Shown here in pieces: positions 26,776 through 35,531 of a stretch of 64,000 nucleotides of DNA. Origin of the DNA: an uncultured Paracoccaceae bacterium (GTDB taxonomy: Bacteria > Pseudomonadota > Alphaproteobacteria > Rhodobacterales > Rhodobacteraceae); NCBI GenBank assembly GCA_947499725.1, contig CANMPK010000002.1, positions 496,001 to 560,000 of the forward strand, in the 5' to 3' direction. Under the pieces are notes generated by a model. That model was not told the DNA's origin. It saw only the letters and a program-made list of their open reading frames with translations, and did not search any database. Made by a program: the position numbers and the translations under genes. The stretch's first letter is position 1; every line of letters begins with the position of its first letter.

Positions 26776-27669
26776 ATGGCGCAAAAGGTTACTAAAGCGA
26801 TTTTTCCAGTTGCCGGTTTGGGGACACGGTTCCTGCCAGCGACAAAATCTGTTCCTAAAGAAATTATGACTCTGGTCGACCGCCCTTTGATCCAATACGC
26901 GATTGATGAAGCGCGTGCGGCAGGCATTAAAGAATTCATCTTTGTCACCTCGCGCGGCAAAGGCGCTTTGGAAGATTATTTTGACCACGCTCCGCAGCTT
27001 GAAGCTGAACTGGAACGCAAAGGCAAAACCGATCTTCTGGATGTATTGAACGAAACGAATATGGAATCAGGCGCTGTGGCCTATGTGCGTCAGCATATGG
27101 CAAAGGGCTTGGGACACGCCGTATGGTGTGCGCGTCGTTTGGTGGGCAATGAGCCGGTTGCGGTTCTGCTGCCGGATGACGTGATCGCGGCGGAAAAACC
27201 TTGCTTGCAGCAGATGGTTGAGGCCTATGAGGAAACCGGCGGCAACATGGTTGCGGCGATGGAAGTCCCAGAGGCGAAGACATCTTCTTATGGTGTTCTG
27301 GATGTCAAAGAAGATCACGGCAATCTAGTGTCTGTGAATGGAATGGTTGAAAAACCGAAAGCGGGCACGGCGCCATCTAATCTGGCGGTGATTGGTCGCT
27401 ATATCCTGACACCTAAGGTTCTGGATAACCTGAACGCGATGGAAGAAGGCGCGGGTGGTGAGATCCAGCTGACCGATGCGATTGCGAAAGAGATTGCCGC
27501 AAGCGATGACGTTTATGGCTTCCGCTTCCGCGGTCAGCGCTTTGATTGTGGTTCCAAAGCTGGCTTCTTGCAGGCGACGGTGGCCTTTGGCTTGCAACGT
27601 CCTGACCTGAAAGACGAGCTGGAGCAATATCTGGTTGAACTGGCGGCTGTGCGTCAGGCAGCTCAGTAA
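26776..27669 (+). CDS. galU: UTP-glucose-1-phosphate uridylyltransferase
   Basis: Makes UDP-glucose for surface polysaccharides. The 297 residues contain the nucleotidyltransferase signature FPVAGLGTRFLPATKSVPKEIMTLVDRPLIQYAIDEA, the AVLLPDDVI active-site strand, GVLDVKEDH, MVEKPK and the C-terminal GQRFDCGSKAGFLQATVAFGL. It is full length. It is followed by galE after 13 bases, so UDP-glucose and UDP-galactose are made from one operon. An ATTCTGA inverted repeat lies just upstream. Confidence 0.96.
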   Translation: MAQKVTKAIFPVAGLGTRFLPATKSVPKEIMTLVDRPLIQYAIDEARAAGIKEFIFVTSRGKGALEDYFDHAPQLEAELERKGKTDLLDVLNETNMESGAVAYVRQHMAKGLGHAVWCARRLVGNEPVAVLLPDDVIAAEKPCLQQMVEAYEETGGNMVAAMEVPEAKTSSYGVLDVKEDHGNLVSVNGMVEKPKAGTAPSNLAVIGRYILTPKVLDNLNAMEEGAGGEIQLTDAIAKEIAASDDVYGFRFRGQRFDCGSKAGFLQATVAFGLQRPDLKDELEQYLVELAAVRQAAQ

Positions 27670-27682
27670 GTCAGGGACTTTC

Positions 27683-28675
27683 ATGTCTAATACTGTACTT
27701 GTGACAGGCGGCGCGGGCTATATCGGCTCGCACGCCTGTAAGGCGTTGAAGGCGGCTGGTTTTGTGCCTGTCACTTATGACAATTGTTCCACTGGCTGGG
27801 CGGAGGCAGTGAAGTTTGGCCCGCTGGAGCAGGGCGATTTGATGGATCGTGCGCGGTTAGATGAGGTGTTCGCTAAGCATAAGCCGATTGCGGTGATGCA
27901 TTTCGCAGCCTTGAGCCAAGTGGGCGAAAGCATGAAAGAGCCGGGCCGGTATTGGCGTGAGAATGTCACGGGGGCATTGAACCTTGTGGAAGCCTCGGTT
28001 GCGGCGGGGTGTTTGGATTTTGTGTTCAGCTCGACCTGCGCGACCTATGGCGATCAGGACAATGTGGTGTTGGATGAAAATTCCACTCAGATGCCGATCA
28101 ATGCTTATGGCGCGTCTAAACGGGCCATCGAAGATATTCTGATTGATTTTGAAGCGGCTTATGGGCTGCGTCATGTGATTTTCCGGTATTTCAACGTTGC
28201 CGGAGCGGATCCTGAGGCCGAAGTAGGCGAATTCCACCAGCCTGAGACGCATTTGATCCCGTTGATGTTGGATGCGATTGACGGCAAGCGGGATGCTTTG
28301 ACGATTTTTGGCACAGACTATGACACGCCGGATGGCACCTGTATTCGCGACTATGTGCATGTCTGCGATCTGGTGGATGCGCATGTGTTGGGGCTGAAGT
28401 GGCTCAAGGATGGCAAAGACAGCCGTGTGTTCAATCTGGGCACGGGGGATGGGTTCTCTGTGCGCGAGGTGATTGATCATAGCCAAGCGGTGACCAACCG
28501 TGCTGTGCCGTATAGCGAAGGCGATCGCCGTGCCGGTGATGCGACCAAGCTGGTGTCTGGATCAAGCCGCGCTGTGCAGGAATTGGGCTGGGAGCCAAAG
28601 CGGTCCACCTTGGAAAACATGGTGCGCGATGCCTGGCGTTGGCATCAAAATACCGACGGGCATTACAAGAAGTAA
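27683..28675 (+). CDS. galE: UDP-glucose 4-epimerase
   Basis: Short-chain dehydrogenase-fold enzyme that interconverts UDP-glucose and UDP-galactose. The 330 residues start MSNTVLVTGGAGYIGSHACKAL (NAD-binding GxxGxxG). The catalytic triad is SSTCATYG (Ser/Thr) with NAYGASKRAIED (YxxxK). FNVAGAD, LIPLML, YDTPDGTCIRDYVHVCDL and LGWEPKRSTLENMV are further GalE signatures. It starts 13 bases after galU. Confidence 0.95.
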   Translation: MSNTVLVTGGAGYIGSHACKALKAAGFVPVTYDNCSTGWAEAVKFGPLEQGDLMDRARLDEVFAKHKPIAVMHFAALSQVGESMKEPGRYWRENVTGALNLVEASVAAGCLDFVFSSTCATYGDQDNVVLDENSTQMPINAYGASKRAIEDILIDFEAAYGLRHVIFRYFNVAGADPEAEVGEFHQPETHLIPLMLDAIDGKRDALTIFGTDYDTPDGTCIRDYVHVCDLVDAHVLGLKWLKDGKDSRVFNLGTGDGFSVREVIDHSQAVTNRAVPYSEGDRRAGDATKLVSGSSRAVQELGWEPKRSTLENMVRDAWRWHQNTDGHYKK

Positions 28676-28868
28676 CTGATTTTGCCCAAACAAGGCGGAG
28701 AGTTCCGCTTGGAAACACAAATTTCCTAAATGCGCCGATGTATCCTGAATTGCGCTGTTTTCCCGCCAAAAGCGGGGAAATGGCCGCTTTTCGGCCTTGC
28801 GAGGTAGGCTGATTTCTTTACCACTCGATACAGCCTGATTGAATTGCGCCCTGTGAAGCGAGACCCCC

Positions 28869-29753
28869 ATGAGCAAATTTGTCCTGACCGTTGAATGCCC
28901 TTCCAAGATCGGAGTCGTGGCTGCGATTGCCAGCTATATGGCGGGTGAGGGGTGCAACATCACAGACTCTGCGCAGTTTGACGACATGATCACTGGCAAG
29001 TTCTTTGCGCGTCTGAGCTTTGAAGCGCCAGAGGTGGAAACGCTGGATATGCTGAACGAAGGCTTTGCCAAGATAGGTGAAGAGTTCGAGATGGAATACG
29101 CCTTCCATGATGCCAGCGAGAAGATGAAAGTGCTGATCATGGTGTCTCGTTTTGGGCACTGTTTGAACGATCTGCTGTATCGTTCCAAGATCGGCGCCTT
29201 GCCGGTTGAGATTGTGGGCGTGATCAGCAACCACATGGATTACCAGAAGGTTGTAGTGAACGCGGATATTCCGTTCCATTACATCAAGGTCACCAAAGAG
29301 AATAAGCCAGAGGCCGAAGCGGCCCAGATGCGGGTGATCGAAGAAAGCGGTGCAGAGCTGGTGGTTCTAGCGCGCTATATGCAGGTGTTGTCTGATGAGA
29401 TGTGTCAGGTGATGTCTGGCCGGATCATCAACATTCACCATTCTTTCCTGCCCTCTTTCAAAGGGGCGAACCCGTATAAGCAAGCTTATGAGCGCGGCGT
29501 GAAATTGATCGGGGCGACCTCGCATTATGTGACTGCGGATTTGGACGAAGGCCCGATTATCGAGCAGGATATTGTCCGAATCACACATGCGCAGTCGGCG
29601 TCTGATTATGTGTCTTTGGGCCGTGATGTAGAGAGCCAAGTGTTGGCGCGCGCGATCCATGCCCATGCGCATCACCGCGCCTTTATCAACGGCAATAAAA
29701 CCGTTGTTTTCCCTGCAAGCCCAGGGAGTTACGCCTCTGAACGCATGGGTTGA
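28869..29753 (+). CDS. purU: formyltetrahydrofolate deformylase
   Basis: Hydrolyses 10-formyl-THF to THF and formate, balancing one-carbon pools. An N-terminal ACT domain (FVLTVECPSKIGVVAAIASYMAGEGCNI) is followed by the formyltransferase-like domain: KVLIMVSRFGHCLNDLLYR, VISNHMDY, NIHHSFLPSFKGANPYKQAYERGVKLIGATSHYVT and LDEGPIIEQD with the catalytic Asn/His/Asp. The 294-residue length is standard. The 190 bases before it hold a weak hairpin (CCCGC/GCGGG) that may end galE. Confidence 0.96.
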   Translation: MSKFVLTVECPSKIGVVAAIASYMAGEGCNITDSAQFDDMITGKFFARLSFEAPEVETLDMLNEGFAKIGEEFEMEYAFHDASEKMKVLIMVSRFGHCLNDLLYRSKIGALPVEIVGVISNHMDYQKVVVNADIPFHYIKVTKENKPEAEAAQMRVIEESGAELVVLARYMQVLSDEMCQVMSGRIINIHHSFLPSFKGANPYKQAYERGVKLIGATSHYVTADLDEGPIIEQDIVRITHAQSASDYVSLGRDVESQVLARAIHAHAHHRAFINGNKTVVFPASPGSYASERMG

Positions 29754-29862
29754 CCTTAGGTGAACCTGTTTTGGTGCGTTCCACTTAGGGGTGAATGAGG
29801 TTAATAATTAACTTTTGCCGTAATTTATGTTAACTTTCCCTTTGGATAACAAGGGGATAGTT

Positions 29863-30282
29863 ATGAAACAGTTGCTTTTGGCAGCAACGCTTGCAGGGAT
29901 GGCAAGCGCGGCAACGGCTGGTGGTATCTCGCGCACACTGCCGACGACCACCAATTTTGAACCTACATTCTTTGCGGGCCTGACCTGGAGCCTCGGGAGT
30001 GGTGCGGGCAGTGCGGGCAGTCTGCCGGCAGTGGGTTTTACACTGAAATATCTGAGTACAAACGAGCCCGGGACATTGGCGGCCTCGGTGGGCGTGAGCT
30101 ATTTTCTGGATGGCAGCTTTGGCTGTGATGCGGGGGTTGGCCTGAACGAAGGCGGGGCAAGCATTGGCCTTTCTTATGATTTCTGCCGTTTGACACCAAC
30201 CTTTAGCTTTGGTGCGATTAAGCAACCGGAGGAAACTAGTTCAGGCCTGGGTAGTATGTATTTAATGGCGCTGGGTTCTTAG
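29863..30282 (+). CDS. small secreted protein, beta-rich, 139 residues
   Basis: Signal peptide MKQLLLAATLAGMASAATA, then a mature protein of about 120 residues rich in Gly, Ser and aromatic beta-type stretches (NFEPTFFAGLTWSLGSGAG, AVGFTLKYLSTNEPGTLAASVGVSYFLDG, GGASIGLSYDFCRLTPTFSFGAIKQ). It ends in a hydrophobic residue cluster (MYLMALGS). This could be a small outer-membrane or surface beta-barrel; no family is recognised. It lies 37 bases upstream of the dehydrogenase gamma-subunit gene on the same strand and may share its transcript. The upstream region has GTTAA-N3-TTAAC near 29800. Confidence 0.62.
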   Translation: MKQLLLAATLAGMASAATAGGISRTLPTTTNFEPTFFAGLTWSLGSGAGSAGSLPAVGFTLKYLSTNEPGTLAASVGVSYFLDGSFGCDAGVGLNEGGASIGLSYDFCRLTPTFSFGAIKQPEETSSGLGSMYLMALGS

Positions 30283-30319
30283 GTAAGTTTAGGCAGAACT
30301 GAATTAGGAAAGGCGCTGT

Positions 30320-30787
30320 ATGTCGTTGAATCGCCGTAAGGCTTTGATCACGATGGCGGCGCCTTTTTTAGTGGGCTTTGATCCGGCAGAGGCCCAGTTT
30401 GCTCCGGTGGGGCAGCGATTTCTTGGCAAATTGGTTGACTTGATCTTGCCGCAGGACGCGCAGTCGCCTGCGGCATCGGCCTTGTTTGTGCATGTGGAAT
30501 TGCAAGAGGTGGTGCAAAGCCACGAATTGCTGGCGCGCCTGTTTGAATATGGGTTGAGCTGGTTGGATCAGGTGGGCGGGCGTCCGTTTTTGGACCTGCC
30601 AGAGGCTGTGCAGATCGAGATTTTGCAGTTTGCGTCGCAGGCGGATTTCAATCAGGTGCCAGGACGGTTTTTCGCGGTATTGCGACTGATGGCCTGTGAC
30701 ATCTATTTCAGCAAAGCTGAGGCGATTGAGGGCTACCCATTGCAGGTGGCGCCGCAGCCGGAGGGTTATCCTCCGCCGTGGAGTTAG
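30320..30787 (+). CDS. gluconate 2-dehydrogenase subunit 3-type (gamma) protein with twin-arginine signal
   Basis: 155 residues. The start MSLNRRKALITMAAPFLVGF is a short twin-arginine-like leader. The rest resembles the Gluconate_2-dh3 family, the small hitchhiker subunit that carries the FAD subunit through the Tat pathway: RFLGKLVDLILPQDAQSPAASA, FLDLPEAVQIEILQFASQ, VLRLMACDIYFSKAEAIEGYPLQVAPQPEGYPPPWS. The terminal GYP..GYPPPW pattern is typical. The GMC dehydrogenase gene follows after four bases and lacks its own signal peptide, as expected for a hitchhiker pair. Confidence 0.78.
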   Translation: MSLNRRKALITMAAPFLVGFDPAEAQFAPVGQRFLGKLVDLILPQDAQSPAASALFVHVELQEVVQSHELLARLFEYGLSWLDQVGGRPFLDLPEAVQIEILQFASQADFNQVPGRFFAVLRLMACDIYFSKAEAIEGYPLQVAPQPEGYPPPWS

Positions 30788-30791
30788 GCCT

Positions 30792-32444
30792 GTGGAGCTG
30801 AGCAAAACCCCAGATGTGATTGTGATTGGCTCTGGCGCGGGTGGGGCGTCGGTGGCTTATGGTTTGGTCTCGCAAGGGGCTGAGGTGCTGCTGCTGGAGG
30901 CAGGGCCGTGGTTTGAACCGGTGGAGGATTACCCGCAAGACAGCGCTGGTTGGGAACGACGGAGTTTTCCGGTGAAAGAGGGCAGTCAGGCCTCGATCAC
31001 CTTTGGCGATTTGGGCGTGCTGGATACGGCGGATCGTGACTTGATGCGGTGGTCTGATGTGGCGGGGCGCGAGCATCCGCAGATGGGGCAACAACGTTTG
31101 CCTTATGCTGGGGGGTATAGCCATGTGATGGGCGTTGGGGGATCGACGCTGCACTATGTGGGGGAAGCGCATCGGCTGCATCCAGAGGCCTTTCGGTTTC
31201 AAACGCTGACAGGGCAAGGCGCGGACTGGCCGATTTCCTATGATGATCTAGAGCCCTACTACACGCAGGTTGAACATCTGATGGGCGTGGCAGGCACCGA
31301 TGCGGGGCCGGCGCGGTGGCAGAGTGCGGGGTTTGCCTTGCCGCCGCATCCGATGAGCACGGGCGCACAGGTCTTGATGCAAAGCGGCGATGGCTGGGTG
31401 GTGAACCCGCGTGCTGTCAATTCAGAGGCTTATGATGAGCGTCCGGCCTGTAATTATTGTGGGCAATGTTCGCGGGGCTGCCCGCTTGGGGACAAAGCCT
31501 CGGTTGATGTGACCCTGTTGCGGCGCGCGCTGGACAGCGGGCGGTTGACCTTGATGGCAGATGCCCATGTGACGCGGCTTGTGCTTGGCGCAGGTGGCCG
31601 CGTGAGCCATTTGGATGTGGTGCATCAAGGGGCGGAGCGCCGGATTGAAGCGCCGCAGGTGGTGTTGGCGGCGGGGGCGGTGAATACGCCTCGGTTGTTG
31701 TTGGCCTCGGCTTCGGCGGCGCAACCAAATGGTGTTGCGAATGGCTCGGGGCAGGTGGGTCGGCACTTTATGGAGACGCTGCGATGGGAGAGCGCAGGCT
31801 TGGTGCAGGGGCTGCGCAAGAGCCATATGGGCTTGCCGTCAGATGCGACGGATTGGGGATTTGCTGTTCCGAATGCCATAGAGGGTTTGGCAGGTGGTTT
31901 TAAGCTGAGCCATACGACGCTGGATACCGGTCTTGGCGGGCCAATTGGCTATGCCACGCGGATGGTGCCGGGCTTTGGTGCGGCTTGGAAAGCGCAGATG
32001 CGGGCGCACTTTGGCAGTGCTTTGTCGGTTGCGGCGATTGGGCAAGTGGTGGCGGATGAGCGTTCGAAGGTGGTTTTGGATGCTGCGCAGGTCGATCGTT
32101 TTGGGGTGCCTGTGGCGCAGATCCATTCGGTGCTGACCCAGAACAGTCTGGGTTTGCTGCGTGCGATGCAGTCTGAAACGCGCGCTGCCTTGGCTGCGGC
32201 GGGGGCTGATTTGGCCGATGAAACCAGCAGTTGGGATGAGTTCATTGCCACGCATGTGTTTGGCACTGCGCGGATGGCGGCGCGGGCCGAAGACGGTGTG
32301 GTGAATGGGGGTGGCCAGAGTTTTGATCATGAAAACCTTTGGATTTCCGATGCGAGCGTCTTTCCGACATCGGGTGCGGGGGAGGCGCCTTCCTTGACGA
32401 TTATGGCGTTGGGGCTGCGGATGGCGGACGCGATCCTAGGGTGA
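30792..32444 (+). CDS. GMC-family FAD dehydrogenase (gluconate/glucose dehydrogenase alpha-subunit type)
   Basis: 550 residues from the GTG at 30792. The N-terminal FAD motif is DVIVIGSGAGGASVAYGL (GSGAGG at 13-18), and HVFGTARMA near the C terminus carries the catalytic His. Residues 220-231, CNYCGQCSRGCP, contain C-x5-C-x3-C-P, the pattern that binds a [3Fe-4S] cluster in FAD glucose dehydrogenases. It pairs with the Tat-type small subunit four bases upstream. No multihaem cytochrome subunit follows, so the electron acceptor is unknown. The substrate is probably a sugar, sugar acid or alcohol in the periplasm. Confidence 0.83.
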   Translation: MELSKTPDVIVIGSGAGGASVAYGLVSQGAEVLLLEAGPWFEPVEDYPQDSAGWERRSFPVKEGSQASITFGDLGVLDTADRDLMRWSDVAGREHPQMGQQRLPYAGGYSHVMGVGGSTLHYVGEAHRLHPEAFRFQTLTGQGADWPISYDDLEPYYTQVEHLMGVAGTDAGPARWQSAGFALPPHPMSTGAQVLMQSGDGWVVNPRAVNSEAYDERPACNYCGQCSRGCPLGDKASVDVTLLRRALDSGRLTLMADAHVTRLVLGAGGRVSHLDVVHQGAERRIEAPQVVLAAGAVNTPRLLLASASAAQPNGVANGSGQVGRHFMETLRWESAGLVQGLRKSHMGLPSDATDWGFAVPNAIEGLAGGFKLSHTTLDTGLGGPIGYATRMVPGFGAAWKAQMRAHFGSALSVAAIGQVVADERSKVVLDAAQVDRFGVPVAQIHSVLTQNSLGLLRAMQSETRAALAAAGADLADETSSWDEFIATHVFGTARMAARAEDGVVNGGGQSFDHENLWISDASVFPTSGAGEAPSLTIMALGLRMADAILG

Positions 32445-32505
32445 CGTATGGGGCCAAGCGACAAGGGGTTTTCAACTGTTGAATGATGGGCGATAACCAG
32501 CAGCT

Positions 32506-33393
32506 ATGAGCCAGAAACAAGACACACCCAGCATCACTTTGGCAGATCGTATTCAATTCGGTTTGATCCGGTTTTTATTGGGATTGATGCATCTTTTGCC
32601 CTATGCGCCGCGCGTGCGGTTTATGGGTTGGATGGTGCAGCGGGTGATTGGGCCTTTGGTCGGTTACAACAAACGCTCGCGCGTGAACCTTGAGATGATC
32701 TTTCCAGATATGCCAGCGGCGGAGCGGGCCGCGATTGCGGGTCAGGCGTCAAATAACGTGGGGCGCGTTTTGGCGGAGATGTTCTCGCCCAAGGATTTCG
32801 TGGCAAGCGCGCGGCATTCGAAAGTATCGGGTGCGGGTTTGCCTCATCTTGAGCAGGCGAAGGCCGAAGGGCGTCCGATTATTTTCCTGTCGGCGCATTA
32901 TGGCAATTATGAAAGCCTGCGTATTGTCATGAATGAGCGCGGCTTTGAGATTGGCGGGCTGTTTCGTAAGATGGACAATCCGCTGTTCCACGATTTCTAT
33001 GTGAAGAACATGCTGAGCATGGGCGAGCCGATGTTTCAGCGTGGGCGCGCTGGGCTGGGGCAGATGCTGCGCCATTTCCGCAAGGGCGGCAGTTTGGCTG
33101 CGTTGATTGATGTGCGTGCGGGGGAAGGTGAAGCGCTGAACTTCTTTGGCCACCCTGCCATGACCGCTTTGTCTTTGGCGGAGCTCGCGCTTAAGAACAA
33201 TGCTTTGGTGGTGCCGTGTTATGCTATGCGCCAAGCGGATGGGCTGAGCTTTGAAGGTATTTTCGAAGAGCCGATCCCGTTGACCGATCCTAAAACCATG
33301 ACGCAGGCCTATAATGATTCCTTGGAAGCCCAAGTGCGTAAGGATTTGGGGCAGTGGTTCTGGATCCACCGCCGTTGGAAAGACGCGGCCTGA
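32506..33393 (+). CDS. LpxL/HtrB-type lipid acyltransferase
   Basis: 295 residues of the lysophospholipid/lipid A acyltransferase family. One N-terminal membrane anchor (IRFLLGLMHLLPYAPRVRFM) precedes the HX4E-type catalytic motif in FLSAHYGNYESLRIVM (H-Y-G-N-Y-E), then GRAGLGQMLRHFRKGGSLAALID, and the usual end DLGQWFWIHRRWK. It probably adds a secondary acyl chain to lipid A, fitting the nearby waaA. Its TGA directly abuts the stop codon of the convergent phosphatase gene (TGATCA). Confidence 0.87.
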   Translation: MSQKQDTPSITLADRIQFGLIRFLLGLMHLLPYAPRVRFMGWMVQRVIGPLVGYNKRSRVNLEMIFPDMPAAERAAIAGQASNNVGRVLAEMFSPKDFVASARHSKVSGAGLPHLEQAKAEGRPIIFLSAHYGNYESLRIVMNERGFEIGGLFRKMDNPLFHDFYVKNMLSMGEPMFQRGRAGLGQMLRHFRKGGSLAALIDVRAGEGEALNFFGHPAMTALSLAELALKNNALVVPCYAMRQADGLSFEGIFEEPIPLTDPKTMTQAYNDSLEAQVRKDLGQWFWIHRRWKDAA

Positions 33394-34083
33394 TCAGAGT
33401 TTGATGCGTTGCCAGAAGGGCATCGCGTCAAAGGCGGCGGCTGAGGCCTCTTGATCATATTCGTTTAGCACCCAGTCTTTGAAGGACATCGGGGTGTGGG
33501 CGATATGTTTGCCATAGCAATCGATCACGTAATCCAGAATGCCGGTCTTGGTGAAGTTCAGGTGCAGGAACTTGATGCTGAGCATCATGCGGGCTTCTTC
33601 GAAAGGGGCGTTCAGAATGTGCAGCTTGTAGATCGCTGAGACGATGCCCGTACGGTCCGCGCCGGATTTGCAATGCAGCAGGGTTGGGCCGTCGAGGGTT
33701 TCGAGGATGTCCATGACGCCAACCAGCGTTTCTGTGCTTGGAGCTGACCGCGCGCTCATGCCGTGATCGATCAGGTTCAGGCCGAGCTTTTCGCAGGACT
33801 CGACTTCGAAGACATAGGGAGACAGCCCATTGGCACCGCGAAGGTTCAGAATATTCTTGATGCCAAGGTCTGCATATTCGCTGAACCGCGCGTGGTTTGG
33901 GTGGTTGGAGCGATACATGCCGGGCGCGAATTCAAAGAAGTTGTGCCAGCGGTAGCGCAGAATGCCGTGATCGATCCAGTCGGTGAAGAATTCGGATTTC
34001 TTACGCTGTTCTGGGTCCACGATATTGTGTGTATAGGACTCACGTGTTTTGTGTTCCCATTCTTTGAGTTTGCGCCAGATCAT
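33394..34083 (-). CDS. dual-specificity/tyrosine-type phosphatase
   Basis: A 229-residue cysteine phosphatase. The P-loop LLHCKSGADRTG fits the CX5R motif (Cys-Lys-Ser-Gly-Ala-Asp-Arg). The preceding region ADLGIKNILNLRGAN is typical of this fold. No signal peptide. Such proteins act on phosphoprotein, phospholipid or sugar phosphates. Lying between an LpxL-type acyltransferase and waaA, a role in lipid A or phospholipid metabolism is plausible but unproven. The N-terminal 40 residues are charged. It ends with no gap against the acyltransferase gene. Confidence 0.82.
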   Translation of the reverse strand: MIWRKLKEWEHKTRESYTHNIVDPEQRKKSEFFTDWIDHGILRYRWHNFFEFAPGMYRSNHPNHARFSEYADLGIKNILNLRGANGLSPYVFEVESCEKLGLNLIDHGMSARSAPSTETLVGVMDILETLDGPTLLHCKSGADRTGIVSAIYKLHILNAPFEEARMMLSIKFLHLNFTKTGILDYVIDCYGKHIAHTPMSFKDWVLNEYDQEASAAAFDAMPFWQRIKL

Positions 34084-34262
34084 CTGAAAGCCTGCCCGTC
34101 CGGTTAAGAATTCTCTGTGATATATGCGAGATTTGGTGCCCCTACCACCTTAGATCGCCTCTATCGTTGAGGAAGCGTGGCGTTATGTTCATGGTTCGCT
34201 CGACATGGGCGGCGCTGCGGGCTATGGCGGTGAGGTGAATTGATTGGGAATGGCGCAAGCTT

Positions 34263-35531
34263 ATGAGCGGGTCTTTCGTGCTTTCGGCCTATTTGGCGGC
34301 CAGTCGGCTGGCGCCTCCGCTGTACCGCGCGGCGTTGAAGCGGCGTATTCGATCCGGCAAAGAAGATCCTGCGCGTTTGCAAGAACGCTATGGGCGTGCG
34401 CAGGTTGCGCGGCCTGAAGGGCGGTTGTTGTGGATGCATGCCGCGAGCATTGGGGAGACCCAATCTTTGCTTGGTGTGATCCCTGCTTTGCTGAAGGCGG
34501 ATTCTGGGCTTTCGATTTTGGTGACCAGCACGACAGTGACTTCTGCGCGGTTGTTGGCGCAGGATTTGCCAGATCGCGCGTTTCATCAGTTTTCACCGAT
34601 TGATACGCCCAAATCGGTACGGCGCTTTTTGGATCACTGGCGCCCTGATGCGGCGGTTTGGGTGGAGAGTGAGATCTGGCCCAACATGCTGCGCGAAACC
34701 AAGGCGCGTGCGATTCCGATGTTGCTGATCAATGCACGTTTTAGTGCAAAGACCTTGGAGCGCTATGGCTGGCTGCGCAAAACCGCTGTGGCGCTGTTTT
34801 CGCAGTTTGATGAAGTGTTGGTGCAGGATCAGGCGAGCTTTGACGTTTTAGACGGGTTTGGCTTGTCGCGTGTGTCATTGACTGGATCGCTGAAAGAAGA
34901 GCTGGCCCCGCCCTTAAAAGACGCTGCGGATTTTGCAGGGTTGCAACAGGCATTGGCTGGGCGGTCTGTTTGGGCCGCGGCCTCGACGCATCCTGACGAA
35001 GACGAGGTTTTGCTGGCCGCGCATCGGGCTTTAGAGGATGACAGCCTGCTTTTGCTGATCCCGCGCCATCCAGAGCGCGGAGATGCTTTGGCGGCGCAGA
35101 TGCGGGCTGAGGGCTGGCAGGTGGCGCAGCGCTCTCAAGGCGAGGCGTTGGCGGCGCAGACGCAGGTTTATTTGGCTGATACGATTGGCGAGATGGGGCT
35201 TTGGTATCGCCTTGCGGGGATCAGCTTTGTCGCGGGATCTTTGCAGCCGGTTGGCGGGCATAATCCGTTTGAGCCGATTTTGCTGGGCTCTGCTGTGATT
35301 GCCGGATCGCAGACGGCGCATTTTGAAGAAGTTTATGGCGATCTACGTCAGGTGCAGGGCTGCTTGACGGCTGATACACCAGAAGAGATCGCTGCGGCTG
35401 TGCGTGCATTGCGCGATGAGGCCGCGCAAGCTGCGCAGGTGAGCGCTGCGCAGGCCTATCTAGCTGGGCAGTCTTCGATCACACCACTGGTGCGTGATCG
35501 CATTTTAGCACATTTGAACGACTGCGATTAA
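34263..35531 (+). CDS. waaA: 3-deoxy-D-manno-octulosonic acid (Kdo) transferase
   Basis: GT-B glycosyltransferase that adds Kdo to lipid IVA. The 422 residues contain PEGRLLWMHAASIGETQSLLGVIPAL (catalytic Glu region), ILVTSTTVTSARL, VWVESEIWPNML, LINARFSAKTLERYGWLR and the donor-site GHNPFEPILLGSAVIAGSQTAHFEEVY. It is a little basic at the N terminus with one hydrophobic segment. The 179 bases upstream hold no gene I can support. lpxK, often the next gene, is absent; a convergent DMT transporter overlaps its end by four bases. Confidence 0.94.
   Translation: MSGSFVLSAYLAASRLAPPLYRAALKRRIRSGKEDPARLQERYGRAQVARPEGRLLWMHAASIGETQSLLGVIPALLKADSGLSILVTSTTVTSARLLAQDLPDRAFHQFSPIDTPKSVRRFLDHWRPDAAVWVESEIWPNMLRETKARAIPMLLINARFSAKTLERYGWLRKTAVALFSQFDEVLVQDQASFDVLDGFGLSRVSLTGSLKEELAPPLKDAADFAGLQQALAGRSVWAAASTHPDEDEVLLAAHRALEDDSLLLLIPRHPERGDALAAQMRAEGWQVAQRSQGEALAAQTQVYLADTIGEMGLWYRLAGISFVAGSLQPVGGHNPFEPILLGSAVIAGSQTAHFEEVYGDLRQVQGCLTADTPEEIAAAVRALRDEAAQAAQVSAAQAYLAGQSSITPLVRDRILAHLNDCD

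Noticed and set aside
28741-28800. galE terminator (CCCGC/GCGGG)
   Set aside because: Stem is short with a bulge, and the following tract is not T-rich enough to support a terminator call.
29801-29838. CtrA-type sites (TTAA-N7-TTAA) before the small secreted protein
   Set aside because: TTAATAATTAA has a three-base spacer and the next TTAA is not at seven bases; it does not fit the motif.
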